Source of the DNA: an uncultured Pirellulaceae bacterium
GTDB lineage: Bacteria; Planctomycetota; Planctomycetia; Pirellulales; Pirellulaceae
NCBI GenBank assembly: GCA_937941455.1
Contig: CALDHM010000002.1
Location: forward strand, 145,748-209,747
DNA length: 64,000 bases
Reading direction: 5' to 3'
Of the stretch, positions 34,677 through 43,956 are shown in pieces (within the stretch, counting starts at the first letter, position 1; each line of letters begins with the position of its first letter). The notes beneath the pieces are model-generated. The model was not told the origin of the DNA, did no database searches, and saw nothing but the letters and a program-made list of their open reading frames with translations. The position numbers were made by a program, and so were the translations under genes.

Positions 34677-35216
34677 ATGCCGAGACTCCGTACCATGCCC
34701 AGATGCTTCAGCCCCGCCCTGCGACTAGCCTGCTGGATGGTATTGCTCGCCATCAGCATGGTCGGCTGTCGCGGCTATCATCTGGGGAATCAATATCTGT
34801 TTCGCAACGACATTCGCACCGTGCATGTGCAATTCGTGGAGTCCGATTCGTATCGTTGGTTTCAAGGGCAACTGTTGACCGAAGCGTTGGTCAAGGAAAT
34901 TCAACGCGTGACGCCGTATGTCTTGGCGGAGCCAGCCGTTGCCGACAGCTTTCTCCAGGTGCGTCTGGTGCAAGAACAAAAACGGGTTATCGGCCGAACC
35001 GGTTTCATCGATCCGCGGGCGATCGAATACGATTGGCGTGTCGAGGCTGTGTGGGTCGACCGGGCCGGAGTGCCGCTGATGAATCGGCAAGCGATTCGCG
35101 TCAGTGACGAGGCGACCTTCATTCCGGAAGCGGGCCAGTCGCTGGGGACTGCGCAGCTGGCTTTGGTCGAACAATTAGCTCGGCAGATTGTCGGCCAGAT
35201 GGAAGCCGCCTGGTAG
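34677..35216 (+). CDS. lptE: LptE-like lipoprotein
   Basis: A 179-residue lipoprotein. Signal LRLACWMVLLAISMVGC puts the lipobox Cys near residue 31, followed at once by GYHLGN, the N-terminal mark of LptE (GYHL after Cys). The body has the LptE pattern (IRTVHVQFVESDSYRWFQGQ, then LTEALVKEIQ, and DWRVEAVWVD). LptE plugs the LptD barrel that inserts lipopolysaccharide in the outer membrane. A second ATG six codons in is possible as start. Confidence 0.85.
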   Translation: MPRLRTMPRCFSPALRLACWMVLLAISMVGCRGYHLGNQYLFRNDIRTVHVQFVESDSYRWFQGQLLTEALVKEIQRVTPYVLAEPAVADSFLQVRLVQEQKRVIGRTGFIDPRAIEYDWRVEAVWVDRAGVPLMNRQAIRVSDEATFIPEAGQSLGTAQLALVEQLARQIVGQMEAAW

Positions 35217-35375
35217 TTCCCACTGCCGGGCTATTGCCTCCGCTCCACCGAGATTTCCAAAGACTTGCCACTTCCCTGCCTCGCGTCTGTCGCTGAAGCC
35301 CCGCCGATTGACCCCCAGGCACGCTGGGTCGTAAACTACGGCTTTAACCGCACGTTCATTCGACAGGAATTGGTA

Positions 35376-36689
35376 GTGGCTGGAACTTGTATCATCGGCC
35401 TGCAATGGGGCGACGAAGCGAAGGGGAAATTGGTTGACTTGTTGACCAAGGATATGGATGTCGTCGTCCGTTATCAGGGGGGGGCCAATGCAGGGCACAC
35501 GGTCGTCGTCGGTGACGCGGTCTATAAATTGCACCATTTGCCGAGCGGCATCATCAACGGTCGCGTGCTGAATATCGTTGCGGCTGGTGTCGTCGTCCAT
35601 CCGGAGACGATCCTCCGCGAGATTCGCTCGTTGGCCGAGCGGGGAATCGACGTCCGTGGCCGGTTGCTGCTGAGCGATCGGGCGCACGTTGTGATGCCGT
35701 GGCATTTGATTGAGGATCAACTGTGGAACCTTGCGGTTTCTGGTGAAAACAACATTGGAACAACGCTGCGCGGGATCGGGCCTTGTTACCGCGACAAAGT
35801 CGGCCGCAGCTATGCCGTGCGGGTCGGTGATCTGCTGCGCTCTGACTTCCCCAATCGGATCCGGGAGATCGTCGCTGCGCGGTTGCCGGTACTGCGGGCG
35901 ATGGCGGGATCGCAACCGGTCGATCTCGATGCCGATACCATCATTGAGGAATTCGCGGCGTTTCAGAAAGAACTGCGGCCCTTCGTGGTGGACACAACGC
36001 GGGTTCTGCTGGACCTCGTTGAACAAGACAAACGGATTTTGTTCGAAGGGGCCCAAGGCTCGCTGCTGGATATCGATCACGGCACGTTTCCGTTTGTCAC
36101 TAGCAGCAATAGTTCCGGCGTGGGGATCTCGGCCGGGTCGGGTGTCGCGGCCAAGTGGCTGACCAAAATGATCGGCGTCTGCAAATGCTACAGCACGCGT
36201 GTTGGGGGGGGACCGTTCCCGACGGAGCTGCTCGATGAGATCGGCGAGCAGATACGGACCAAGGGTCGCGAGTATGGTACCACCACCGGGCGGCCTCGTC
36301 GCTGCGGCTGGTTCGACGCGGTGGCCGTACGGTACACGCGACGACTCGGGGGCATCGATCGCTTGGCCCTGATGATGCTCGACGTCCTTAGCGGACTACC
36401 GGAGGTCAAGATTTGCGTCGCCTATGAACTTGATGGCGAGCGGATCGATTATTTTCCGGGGAGCGCCGAGGCGTTGCGGCGAGTAAAACCGATCTACGAG
36501 ACGATGCCTGGCTGGCAGGAGGAACTGACGGACGCGCGCGACTTGGACGACCTGCCGGTGGCGGCACTCAACTACATCCGCAGGATCGAAACGTTGGTCG
36601 GTTGCCGCGCTGAATTTGTCTCGGTCGGTCCAGACCGCGCTCAGACGATCATTTGCGATGACGTCGCGGCCGTGGCCAACGTAACATAG
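35376..36689 (+). CDS. purA: Adenylosuccinate synthetase
   Basis: A 437-residue enzyme that condenses IMP and aspartate with GTP on the way to AMP. I choose GTG at 35376 (AGGA 8 bases upstream): it sets the N-terminus at the usual place, shortly before [13 protein letters not shown]. The family motif is GDEGKGK; here Gly is Ala. Other marks: [30 protein letters not shown] and [19 protein letters not shown]. An eight-base G run at 35477-35484 and another at 36204-36211 lie inside. The upstream frame from 35265 lacks family similarity. Confidence 0.95.
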   Translation: MAGTCIIGLQWGDEAKGKLVDLLTKDMDVVVRYQGGANAGHTVVVGDAVYKLHHLPSGIINGRVLNIVAAGVVVHPETILREIRSLAERGIDVRGRLLLSDRAHVVMPWHLIEDQLWNLAVSGENNIGTTLRGIGPCYRDKVGRSYAVRVGDLLRSDFPNRIREIVAARLPVLRAMAGSQPVDLDADTIIEEFAAFQKELRPFVVDTTRVLLDLVEQDKRILFEGAQGSLLDIDHGTFPFVTSSNSSGVGISAGSGVAAKWLTKMIGVCKCYSTRVGGGPFPTELLDEIGEQIRTKGREYGTTTGRPRRCGWFDAVAVRYTRRLGGIDRLALMMLDVLSGLPEVKICVAYELDGERIDYFPGSAEALRRVKPIYETMPGWQEELTDARDLDDLPVAALNYIRRIETLVGCRAEFVSVGPDRAQTIICDDVAAVANVT

Positions 36690-36707
36690 ACCTGGGGGGA
36701 TTTGATT

Positions 36708-37475
36708 GTGAATACACCCCGCGCTGAGCAAGCGAAACACGGCGAGTCCGGTTGGTCCGCCAAGATCCCGAGGCACATCGCCATCATTATGGATGGGAAC
36801 GGTCGCTGGGCCGAGGCGCAAGGCTTGATGCGATTCGAGGGGCATCGCCGCGGCGTGGAAACGGTGCGGACGATTACGGAGGAATGCAATCGCTTGGGGA
36901 TCGAGCAGTTGACGCTGTATTGTTTGTCCAGCGAGAATTGGAAACGGCCGCAAGAGGAATTGGATTTCCTGATGACACTCCTTAGCGAGTACTTGTTGTC
37001 GGAGCGGGCGACTCTGGTCAAATATGGCTTGCGATTTTCAGTCATCGGAGATCGAGGCCGCTTGCCGCCGGACATCCAGCAGCTGATTCGCGAGAATGAA
37101 CGACTCTGCCGAGACCATCAAGGAACACGATTGTGTCTGGCGATCAATTACGGGGCCCGCGGTGAAATCGTGGACGCCGCGAAACGAATCGCCCAAGAGG
37201 TCGCATCAGGGGATTTGTTGATCGATGACATTGACGAACGAGTCTTTGCGGATCGCCTGTACACGGCAGGCATGCCCGATCCCGATCTGCTGATTCGCAC
37301 TTCGGGCGAAATGCGGATCAGCAATTATCTGCTGTGGCAAATCAGCTACAGCGAGTTGTTCGTGGTTGAGAAGAAATGGCCGGAATTCACGGAGGCTGAT
37401 TTGCACCTGGCCATCGCCGAGTACGGGAAACGGGAGCGGCGGTTCGGTGGATTGTCCGAGAAAAGGGGGGTCTAG
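36708..37475 (+). CDS. uppS: Undecaprenyl diphosphate synthase
   Basis: A 255-residue cis-prenyltransferase that makes the C55 lipid carrier for peptidoglycan and O-antigen. Seen: IAIIMDGNGRWAEAQG (catalytic Asp near 25), GHRRGVETV, LSSENWKRP, NYGARGEIVDA, and LIRTSGEMRISNYLLWQISYSEL. Start GTG at 36708 follows GGGGGGA by 7 bases; TTG at 36702 is an alternative. Followed at 3 bases by cdsA, the usual partner. Confidence 0.95.
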   Translation: MNTPRAEQAKHGESGWSAKIPRHIAIIMDGNGRWAEAQGLMRFEGHRRGVETVRTITEECNRLGIEQLTLYCLSSENWKRPQEELDFLMTLLSEYLLSERATLVKYGLRFSVIGDRGRLPPDIQQLIRENERLCRDHQGTRLCLAINYGARGEIVDAAKRIAQEVASGDLLIDDIDERVFADRLYTAGMPDPDLLIRTSGEMRISNYLLWQISYSELFVVEKKWPEFTEADLHLAIAEYGKRERRFGGLSEKRGV

Positions 37476-37477
37476 CG

Positions 37478-38377
37478 TTGCTCAGCCGCCGTCTGCTATC
37501 AGCTGCGGTCATCATCGTTTTGATGCTCGCGGTCATTTGGGGCGATTATTATGTGTCGCGCGAATGGACTCGATTCGGTCCGGGTCTGCTCATCAGTCTG
37601 GTGACGACGCTTGGGGCCATGCTATCGACCAGCGAGTTGGTGTACATGTGGCGATCTGCTGGGCGGGCGGTAAGTATGAGGGTGACGATGTTCGGGACGG
37701 TCTTGCTGGCTGTAGGAGCATCGCTACCGGTGTGGCATCCCACGCTGGGAGAACAAGCCGGTTGGTTTGGCGGCACGTTCCTCGGATTTTTTTTGGCGAT
37801 TTGCGCGGCGGCTCTCTATGAAGTTCTTTACATGCCGGCCACGGAGCGGATGGCGGACCGCTTGATTCATCATATTTTCGCGTTCGGATACATTTCGCTC
37901 CTGCTTGGCTCGGTGTCGTTCCATCGGCAACTCTTCGGCGATAACGGTTTTGGATTGTGTGCCGTGATCGCCGTGATCACGACGGTGAAATGTTCCGATG
38001 CGGCCGCGTACTTCACAGGGCGATTGTTGGGACGGCATAAACTTGCCCCCCGCGTCAGTGCCGGCAAAACGATCGAGGGAGCTCTCGGGGCGTTCATCGG
38101 TGGAATCTTGGGAGCGAGCTTGATCTTCCGCGTCATTGTCCCGCTGGTTTCGGGGATCGATCGCGTGCAGAGTTGGACGTGGATCGTCTGCTACGGTGCG
38201 GTGTTGACGATAGCCGGCATGCTGGGGGACTTGATGGAGTCGATCATCAAGCGTGACGCAGCGTGCAAGGACTCGGGCGGTTGGCTCCCGGGCCTGGGTG
38301 GAATTCTCGACGTGGTCGACTCGTTGATCTTCGCCGGTCCAGCCAGCTGCTTGAATTGGATTTTTTTCAAGGGGTGA
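37478..38377 (+). CDS. cdsA: Phosphatidate cytidylyltransferase
   Basis: A 299-residue integral membrane enzyme that makes CDP-diacylglycerol for phospholipid synthesis. About seven membrane helices are visible, the first at LLSAAVIIVLMLAVIWG. The C-terminal signature is present: KLAPRVSAGKTIEGALGAFIGG and GDLMESIIKRDAACKDSG ... LGGILDVVDSLIF. The start is TTG at 37478, preceded by GGGGGG, two bases after the uppS stop. Confidence 0.94.
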   Translation: MLSRRLLSAAVIIVLMLAVIWGDYYVSREWTRFGPGLLISLVTTLGAMLSTSELVYMWRSAGRAVSMRVTMFGTVLLAVGASLPVWHPTLGEQAGWFGGTFLGFFLAICAAALYEVLYMPATERMADRLIHHIFAFGYISLLLGSVSFHRQLFGDNGFGLCAVIAVITTVKCSDAAAYFTGRLLGRHKLAPRVSAGKTIEGALGAFIGGILGASLIFRVIVPLVSGIDRVQSWTWIVCYGAVLTIAGMLGDLMESIIKRDAACKDSGGWLPGLGGILDVVDSLIFAGPASCLNWIFFKG

Positions 38378-38740
38378 GTGCCGTGTTGGGGGCAAGTCGA
38401 GGCGGAGCTAGCCAGGATCCGATGCCTTTGGCGGCGATCCTGGGGCCGCAGCGACGGAAGGCCACGTTGGTAAATCTCGTTCCTCGATCCAACTGCCGTA
38501 AAACTGTCAACTTATCAAAACAGGGCTGTTTCGCGGAAAATCGTGGAAAATTCGCGAACAACGCCGCGGGCGGTATAATCTTCACAAATGTTGGCTGCGG
38601 GACATCCTGAACAAACGTTCCCGACGTCCAGCGGGCGAGCAAGCCGAAGCGTGATCGCCGTCCACAATTTGGGGTTTGCCGAGTATACTTTTTGGGAGAA
38701 TGTCCGCAGGAGCAGCGGGGCGTATCGTCCGCCCACAGGA
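38378..38740. other. 363-base intergenic region before phoH
   Basis: Contains a candidate promoter (38551-38579), a hairpin CCAGGATC/GATCCTGG (38412-38443) without T tract just behind cdsA, and TATACT at 38684. The frame from 38588 that extends PhoH by 51 residues is not homologous to the family. Confidence 0.45.
38551..38579 (+). promoter_or_regulatory. Candidate promoter upstream of phoH
   Basis: Perfect -10 TATAAT (38574-38579), 17 bases after a weak -35 TTCGCG (38551-38556). It would start a transcript of about 155 bases ahead of phoH. Confidence 0.45.
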
Positions 38741-39760
38741 ATGACCGAAACAACGATTTCTACGATAGAGCCTTCGATTGTACTTCCCTTATTCGGGGCC
38801 AAAGACCAACACCTTAAACGATTGCGCGACCGCTTCGATGTCGCGATTACTCTGCGTAACGGGCTTGTCCGCATCTCTGGAGAAAACGATCAGAACGTTG
38901 CCTTGGCCGCCGCGGCCATCGAGCGATTATCGGAGATCGTGCGCCGCCGGGGGAACCTGACCCCTGATCTGTTCGAAGAGACGATGGCCGAGATCACTGG
39001 CGATCCGCTGCCATTTCGCCGGAGCGAAGGGATTGATATTGTTCAATCTGGACGCGAAATCAAGCCGAAGACGGCTGGCCAAGCGGCTTACATTGAGGCG
39101 ATCCGCCAGCATGACCTGGTGTTCGCGGTGGGGCCGGCGGGGACCGGAAAAACGTACTTGGCTGTCGCCATGGCCGTCGAAGCGCTGAAACGGCAACAGG
39201 TCCGCAAGATTGTGCTGGTTCGGCCTGCTGTCGAGGCGGGAGAAAGCCTCGGGTTTTTGCCGGGCGACATGCAAGCCAAAATCAACCCCTACCTGCGGCC
39301 GTTGCTCGATGCGATTCATGAGATGATCGGTTTCGATCAAGTGCAGCGTCTCATGATGCAAGACGTGATCGAGGTGGCTCCGTTGGCCTACATGCGCGGG
39401 CGAACGTTGAACCAAGCCTTCATCATTCTCGACGAAGCCCAGAACACGACAGTCGCCCAAATGAAAATGTTTTTGACCCGCATGGGTTTCGAGTCGAAGA
39501 TCGTTGTTTCTGGCGATCCGACCCAAACGGATTTGCCTCGGCAGACGCCGAGCGGATTAAATGATGCGTTGAAACGGTTGCAAAAGATTCCGGGAGTCAA
39601 AACGGTGCGGCTTAGCCAACAAGACATCGTACGGAATCGTCTGGTCCAGCAGATCGTGGAGGCTTACGAATACCGCCCGCGGCCAGGGCTCGAGTCGCAC
39701 GGCGAGATGTGTCTGGATCCGCACGATGATGGATCGCCGACGGGCGACGAGGAAGCGTAA
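38741..39760 (+). CDS. phoH: PhoH family ATPase
   Basis: A 339-residue P-loop protein of the PhoH/YbeZ family, implicated in RNA metabolism with YbeY. Seen: Walker A GPAGTGKTYLAVAMAV near 140, VRPAVEAGESLGFLPGDM, Walker B FIILDEAQNTTV near 226, and SGDPTQTDLP. An N-terminal KH-like part precedes it. ATG at 38741 gives the normal family length but has no well-spaced Shine-Dalgarno. First gene of a four-gene run with the 7TM-HD protein, ybeY and corC, an arrangement widely conserved in bacteria. Confidence 0.93.
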   Translation: MTETTISTIEPSIVLPLFGAKDQHLKRLRDRFDVAITLRNGLVRISGENDQNVALAAAAIERLSEIVRRRGNLTPDLFEETMAEITGDPLPFRRSEGIDIVQSGREIKPKTAGQAAYIEAIRQHDLVFAVGPAGTGKTYLAVAMAVEALKRQQVRKIVLVRPAVEAGESLGFLPGDMQAKINPYLRPLLDAIHEMIGFDQVQRLMMQDVIEVAPLAYMRGRTLNQAFIILDEAQNTTVAQMKMFLTRMGFESKIVVSGDPTQTDLPRQTPSGLNDALKRLQKIPGVKTVRLSQQDIVRNRLVQQIVEAYEYRPRPGLESHGEMCLDPHDDGSPTGDEEA

Positions 39761-39763
39761 GCC

Positions 39764-42079
39764 ATGGGTCAATCGTCGGGGTTTTCCGCGCGGGGACGCT
39801 GGGCGGCTGCGGCTCCCCCATCTCTGTGGCAGCGAGTTTGGAAACGTTTGCAGCGCGGTGATTTCTGGTTGTATGCCGCGATTTGTCTAGCTGCGTCGCT
39901 GTTCATGATGTTGGTGTCGACGGCGTGGACACCGTCGTTTCCCTACCGAGCCCGGCAAATACTCCCCCGTGAGCTGACGGCGCGGGTCAAATTCCAATAC
40001 GAGGATCCCGACGCGACGCAGAAGGCGCGCGAGCGAGCTGCCTCGCGGATCCTCTGCTATTACGAAAACGACCCCCAAGCCTTGCGCGACATTCGCCAGG
40101 TCGTGGTGAATGACATTTTCCTTCTCAGCGAGCGGCGGCAACAAGACGATGTACTCGATATATGGAAATCGTTCTACGCAGCTTCGAATTCCCCTCGTGG
40201 GGACGACTCAGCACCGCAAGCCAGCCGCGAGACGCTCGAACGATTTTTGAAAGCGGTCGATCAGGACGAAAAACTCGAGCAGATCTCGAGTGCATTGGAG
40301 CGCGCCTTTCTCAAACAAGATCGCCTGGGACTGTTGGAATCGCTGGGGCACGAGTTGGGGGACGGCAGCGTCCACGAGATCAAGGTTTACGTCAAGGGGA
40401 ATCCTGAGGATGCCGTGACCACTGAGATTTCGGCGGTGCGGATCGCCGAAGTCGCGGGAGTCTTGCGGGAAAATCTCCGCAAGGAACTGCGGGGCCACGA
40501 GCCATTCAAAGACGACGCCGATTTCCTGGCGGATCGCATTTTCGAACGACTGCGACCGAAGCTGACGCCCACTTTGGTCCTCGATCCGATCGCGACGGAG
40601 CGGGAGCGGCGCATGGTGATCAATTCGGTCGAGCCGCGGATGAAGACGTACGACGTCGGCAGCTCGCTGATCAACTTATCGAGCGAATCCAAAGGGGTCG
40701 TTGGCGGCGGTCGTCCGTTGTCGCTTTTGGATTTGAATCTGCTGCGGGCGGAACACGCGGCCTATGTCCAAACGCTCCGCTGGAGCTCGGCTGTCATGCG
40801 GGCCGGGATGTTCGTTTTTCTATCGCTGACCTGCATATTGCTGATCATCTGCTACTTGTGGCAACGCCGCCGGGCCTTGATCGAAAATCCGCGGCGATTC
40901 GCCGTTTTGATCGGGGCGATGTGCATGACCTTCGGCGCGATGATTCTGCTGGCGCGGTATGAGTTAGAGTTGCGGTTGGAGGTGATCCCCCTGGTGCTGC
41001 TGGCGATGACTCTATCGATTGCGTTCCAGGTGGGGCTGGCCATCACGACGACGGCCATGATTTGCTTGTTGTTCACGCTCGTTTCCGGTTATGGTCTGCC
41101 GGACTTCATCACACTTGTCGCCGCTGCCTATTCGTCGGCGTTATTCTGCCAATCGATTCGCAGTCGCACCAAATCGGTGTACATTGGACTTTTTACCGCG
41201 GGGGTCGTGTTCCTTGTCACCTTGGCTGTGCACAACGTCGTCAACGGGAACTTCCGCGAGGCAGCATTCGTGGAGGCTTGTTGGTATGCCCTGGGGGCGG
41301 GCTTTGCCGGTTTGGTGATGACGGCGATTTTGCCAATCCTCGAGCGCTTTTTCGATATTCAAACGGACATCAGCCTGCTCGAACTGAGCGACCCGACTCG
41401 CCCGCTCTTGCGGCAACTCGTCCAGCGGGCACCCGGCACGTACAACCACAGCATCAATGTCGCATCGATCGCCGAAAACGCGGCCGATGCCATCGGTGCC
41501 AACGGCTTGCTCTGTCGCGTCGGCGCCTATTATCACGATATTGGCAAAATGCGGATGCCCGAGTATTTCGTCGAGAATCAAGCCGGCGGCGAAAACAAAC
41601 ACGATGAATTGGAGCCGACCATGAGTCGCCTGGTGATCGTCTCGCACGTCAAGGATGGTGTCGAACTCGGTCGCAAATATCACCTGCCGCGGCGCATCAT
41701 CGATTTGATCGAACAGCATCACGGCACGACGCTGGTGGAGTATTTCTATCATCGCGCAAATCAGGGATTGGATGAAGAAGACCAATTCGACGAGGGCGAG
41801 TTCCGCTATCCTGGCCCGAAACCTCAAAGTAAGGAGGCGGCGGTCCTAATGCTCGCCGACGCCGTCGAGGGGGCTTGCCGCACGCTGCGCGAACCAGGGC
41901 CTGCGCGGATCGAGCATCTTGTGCGCGAGATCACGAAGAAAAAATTCGACGATGGCCAATTCGACGAATGCGATTTGACCATCCAGCAACTGCGCACCAT
42001 CCAAGACAGCCTGATCAAATCGATCAACGCCATGTATCATGGCCGCGTGAAATATCCCGAGCCCCAGTCGACCCGCTGA
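39764..42079 (+). CDS. 7TM-HD family phosphodiesterase (PgpH type)
   Basis: A 771-residue membrane protein. It has an N-terminal helix (FWLYAAICLAASLFMMLV), a large extracytoplasmic 7TMR-HDED domain (about 55-345), about seven membrane helices (345-540) and a cytoplasmic HD domain (about 555-760). The metal motif is seen in GAYYHDIGKMRMPEYF, with a preceding His in YNHSINVA. Relatives hydrolyse cyclic di-AMP; whether this organism uses that messenger is not shown here. GAGGAAG overlaps the phoH stop as ribosome-binding site. Its TGA shares one base with the ybeY ATG. Confidence 0.93.
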   Translation: MGQSSGFSARGRWAAAAPPSLWQRVWKRLQRGDFWLYAAICLAASLFMMLVSTAWTPSFPYRARQILPRELTARVKFQYEDPDATQKARERAASRILCYYENDPQALRDIRQVVVNDIFLLSERRQQDDVLDIWKSFYAASNSPRGDDSAPQASRETLERFLKAVDQDEKLEQISSALERAFLKQDRLGLLESLGHELGDGSVHEIKVYVKGNPEDAVTTEISAVRIAEVAGVLRENLRKELRGHEPFKDDADFLADRIFERLRPKLTPTLVLDPIATERERRMVINSVEPRMKTYDVGSSLINLSSESKGVVGGGRPLSLLDLNLLRAEHAAYVQTLRWSSAVMRAGMFVFLSLTCILLIICYLWQRRRALIENPRRFAVLIGAMCMTFGAMILLARYELELRLEVIPLVLLAMTLSIAFQVGLAITTTAMICLLFTLVSGYGLPDFITLVAAAYSSALFCQSIRSRTKSVYIGLFTAGVVFLVTLAVHNVVNGNFREAAFVEACWYALGAGFAGLVMTAILPILERFFDIQTDISLLELSDPTRPLLRQLVQRAPGTYNHSINVASIAENAADAIGANGLLCRVGAYYHDIGKMRMPEYFVENQAGGENKHDELEPTMSRLVIVSHVKDGVELGRKYHLPRRIIDLIEQHHGTTLVEYFYHRANQGLDEEDQFDEGEFRYPGPKPQSKEAAVLMLADAVEGACRTLREPGPARIEHLVREITKKKFDDGQFDECDLTIQQLRTIQDSLIKSINAMYHGRVKYPEPQSTR

Positions 42080-42543
42080 TGCGCATACTCGAGATCAACA
42101 ATCAAGTCGGATACGCCGATGTGGACGGGATTCCCTTCGAGCAAACGCTCGCAAAAATGTGCGACCATTTCCACCGTGAGGCCTGCGCCATCAGTATGGC
42201 CTTAATCGACGATGCGACGATGCACGAGCTGAATCGGCGGTTTTTGAAGCATGACGAGCCAACGGACGTGTTGACATTTCCCGGTCCCACCGCGACGCCC
42301 GGCCGCTTGGAGGGAGAAATCCTGATCAGTACGGATACGGCGGCCCGCTGCGCAGGCGACTTGGGGATCCGCGTTGAAGGGGAAATCTTGTTATATTTCA
42401 TCCACGGCGTACTCCATTTGCTGGGCTACGATGACCAACAACCGACCGACGCCGCGCGGATGCGTGAAATGGAGCGGTTGTTCCTCGAGCAGGCCGGATT
42501 CGCTTACCTGTTTGACTCCGATGATTTGGTGGACGAAGCGTGA
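42079..42543 (+). CDS. ybeY: rRNA maturation endonuclease YbeY, variant metal site
   Basis: A 154-residue protein of the YbeY family, needed for 16S rRNA 3-prime end maturation and ribosome quality control. Seen: RRFLKHDEPTDVLTFP, GEILISTDTA and the zinc motif HGVLHLLGYDDQ near 111. In the family the third ligand is His (GYDH); here it is Asp. The ATG overlaps the previous stop as TGATG. Longer frames upstream are shadows of the 7TM-HD gene. Confidence 0.92.
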   Translation: MRILEINNQVGYADVDGIPFEQTLAKMCDHFHREACAISMALIDDATMHELNRRFLKHDEPTDVLTFPGPTATPGRLEGEILISTDTAARCAGDLGIRVEGEILLYFIHGVLHLLGYDDQQPTDAARMREMERLFLEQAGFAYLFDSDDLVDEA

Positions 42544-43850
42544 CACCGGACGCATTTTTTTGGTTGTCGCTCGCGGCCATGACCTGCTCGATGCTCTCGG
42601 CGGCTGGCTCACTGTCGCTGCAGAGTTTTGCCGTTCACGAGCTCGAGGAACTGTGCGAGCGGAAGCAGCGTCAATCCTGGTTCACGCAGATCATGGCTCG
42701 CCGCGATTGGCTGACCGTCGGTGCAGAATCGGGACGGGTGATTTTCACGGTGATCGGTGTCTCGTCGCTGACGATCTGGCTGCTTCCTGACGGAGGCATC
42801 GGTGCCTGGACCCTCTGGGGCTGGATTCGCGCCCTGGCGATCATCATCCTCGTCGTGCTGGTCGTCAACACCTGGATTCCGTTTGCGATCGCTCAGGCTG
42901 TCGGTGAGTATTACGTCTTTTACACCTGGCGGGTTTTTTGGGTGGCCTCGACATTGGCGTTTCCGGCCATTGGTGCCAGCTATTCCTTGAACGAGATGTT
43001 CCAGCGGGCCGCCGGTCTGGATGACGACGACGACGATGACGAAGAGTGGCTGGAGGATGAGATCCGCTCGATGGTGTCGGAGGGAGAGCGAGGGGGGCTA
43101 CTCGAATCGGACGAACGGGACATGATCGAGGGGGTCATGGAGCTGGACGAAAAGGATGTCTTTGGAGTCATGACACCCCGCAGCCGAGTCGATGCTCTCG
43201 ACAGCGAGACCGATTTTCACCGCGCCGTGGAATTCGTGGTGGGGTCCGGGCGCACGCGGGTTCCGGTGTATAAGGAACGTTTGGATAACATCGTCGGTGT
43301 CTTGTTCGCGAAAGACCTGTTGCGTGAATCGCTCAAGGCTCCCGCGGAACGGCGGCCGTTGCCCGAGCTGGTGCGACCGGCGCTGACCGTTCCCGAAAGT
43401 ATCATGCTTGATGAAATGCTACAAAAATTTTTGCGAGAGCGGCGTCATATGGCGATCGTGCTGGACGAGTATGGGGCCTTTTCGGGGATCGTGACGATCG
43501 AGGATGTCCTGGAAGAAATTGTCGGCGAGATTGTTGATGAGACCGACCGCGAGAGTTATCGTCCAAAAATCATGCGGCACCATGGCACGGCGATCGTCTA
43601 TGGCGACGCGCGGGTCGACGAAGTCAACGAAGAACTCGGTACTGAAATCCCGGAGGATGACGAGTTCGACACCATGGCGGGCTGGATCATGGCCCGCACT
43701 CGCCAGATCCCGCGACCCGGCACGTCCCTGACGGCCGATGGCGTAGATATTTTGATTCTCAAGAGCACTCGGCGCATGATCGAGCAAATCGAAATCAAAT
43801 CGTTGGCTAATAACGGGGCGGCAGTCGAGGAAGAGCGGGCGACCGCCTAG
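42540..43850 (+). CDS. CBS-domain membrane protein of the CorC/HlyC family
   Basis: A 436-residue protein. About three or four membrane helices form a CNNM/DUF21-like domain (residues 1-155). An acidic run DDDDDDDEEWLEDE follows near 162, then a CBS pair (about 200-330: VMTPRSRVDALDSE, VDNIVGVLFAKDLL type segments and AIVLDEYGAFSGIVTIEDVLEEIVGEI) and a CorC_HlyC domain at the end (about 345-425). The family is linked to magnesium and cobalt efflux or homeostasis. Start is GTG at 42540, overlapping the ybeY stop as GTGA. Confidence 0.92.
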   Translation: MTPDAFFWLSLAAMTCSMLSAAGSLSLQSFAVHELEELCERKQRQSWFTQIMARRDWLTVGAESGRVIFTVIGVSSLTIWLLPDGGIGAWTLWGWIRALAIIILVVLVVNTWIPFAIAQAVGEYYVFYTWRVFWVASTLAFPAIGASYSLNEMFQRAAGLDDDDDDDEEWLEDEIRSMVSEGERGGLLESDERDMIEGVMELDEKDVFGVMTPRSRVDALDSETDFHRAVEFVVGSGRTRVPVYKERLDNIVGVLFAKDLLRESLKAPAERRPLPELVRPALTVPESIMLDEMLQKFLRERRHMAIVLDEYGAFSGIVTIEDVLEEIVGEIVDETDRESYRPKIMRHHGTAIVYGDARVDEVNEELGTEIPEDDEFDTMAGWIMARTRQIPRPGTSLTADGVDILILKSTRRMIEQIEIKSLANNGAAVEEERATA

Positions 43851-43956
43851 CGGCAGCGCGTCACATAAACAGGGAGTGGTCGAGCTTTCTCGAAACGGCG
43901 ATCTGCCGTAAAATGGAGGCCGCGAGCTGACATCCAAGCCGCTGTCCGGTTGGCCC

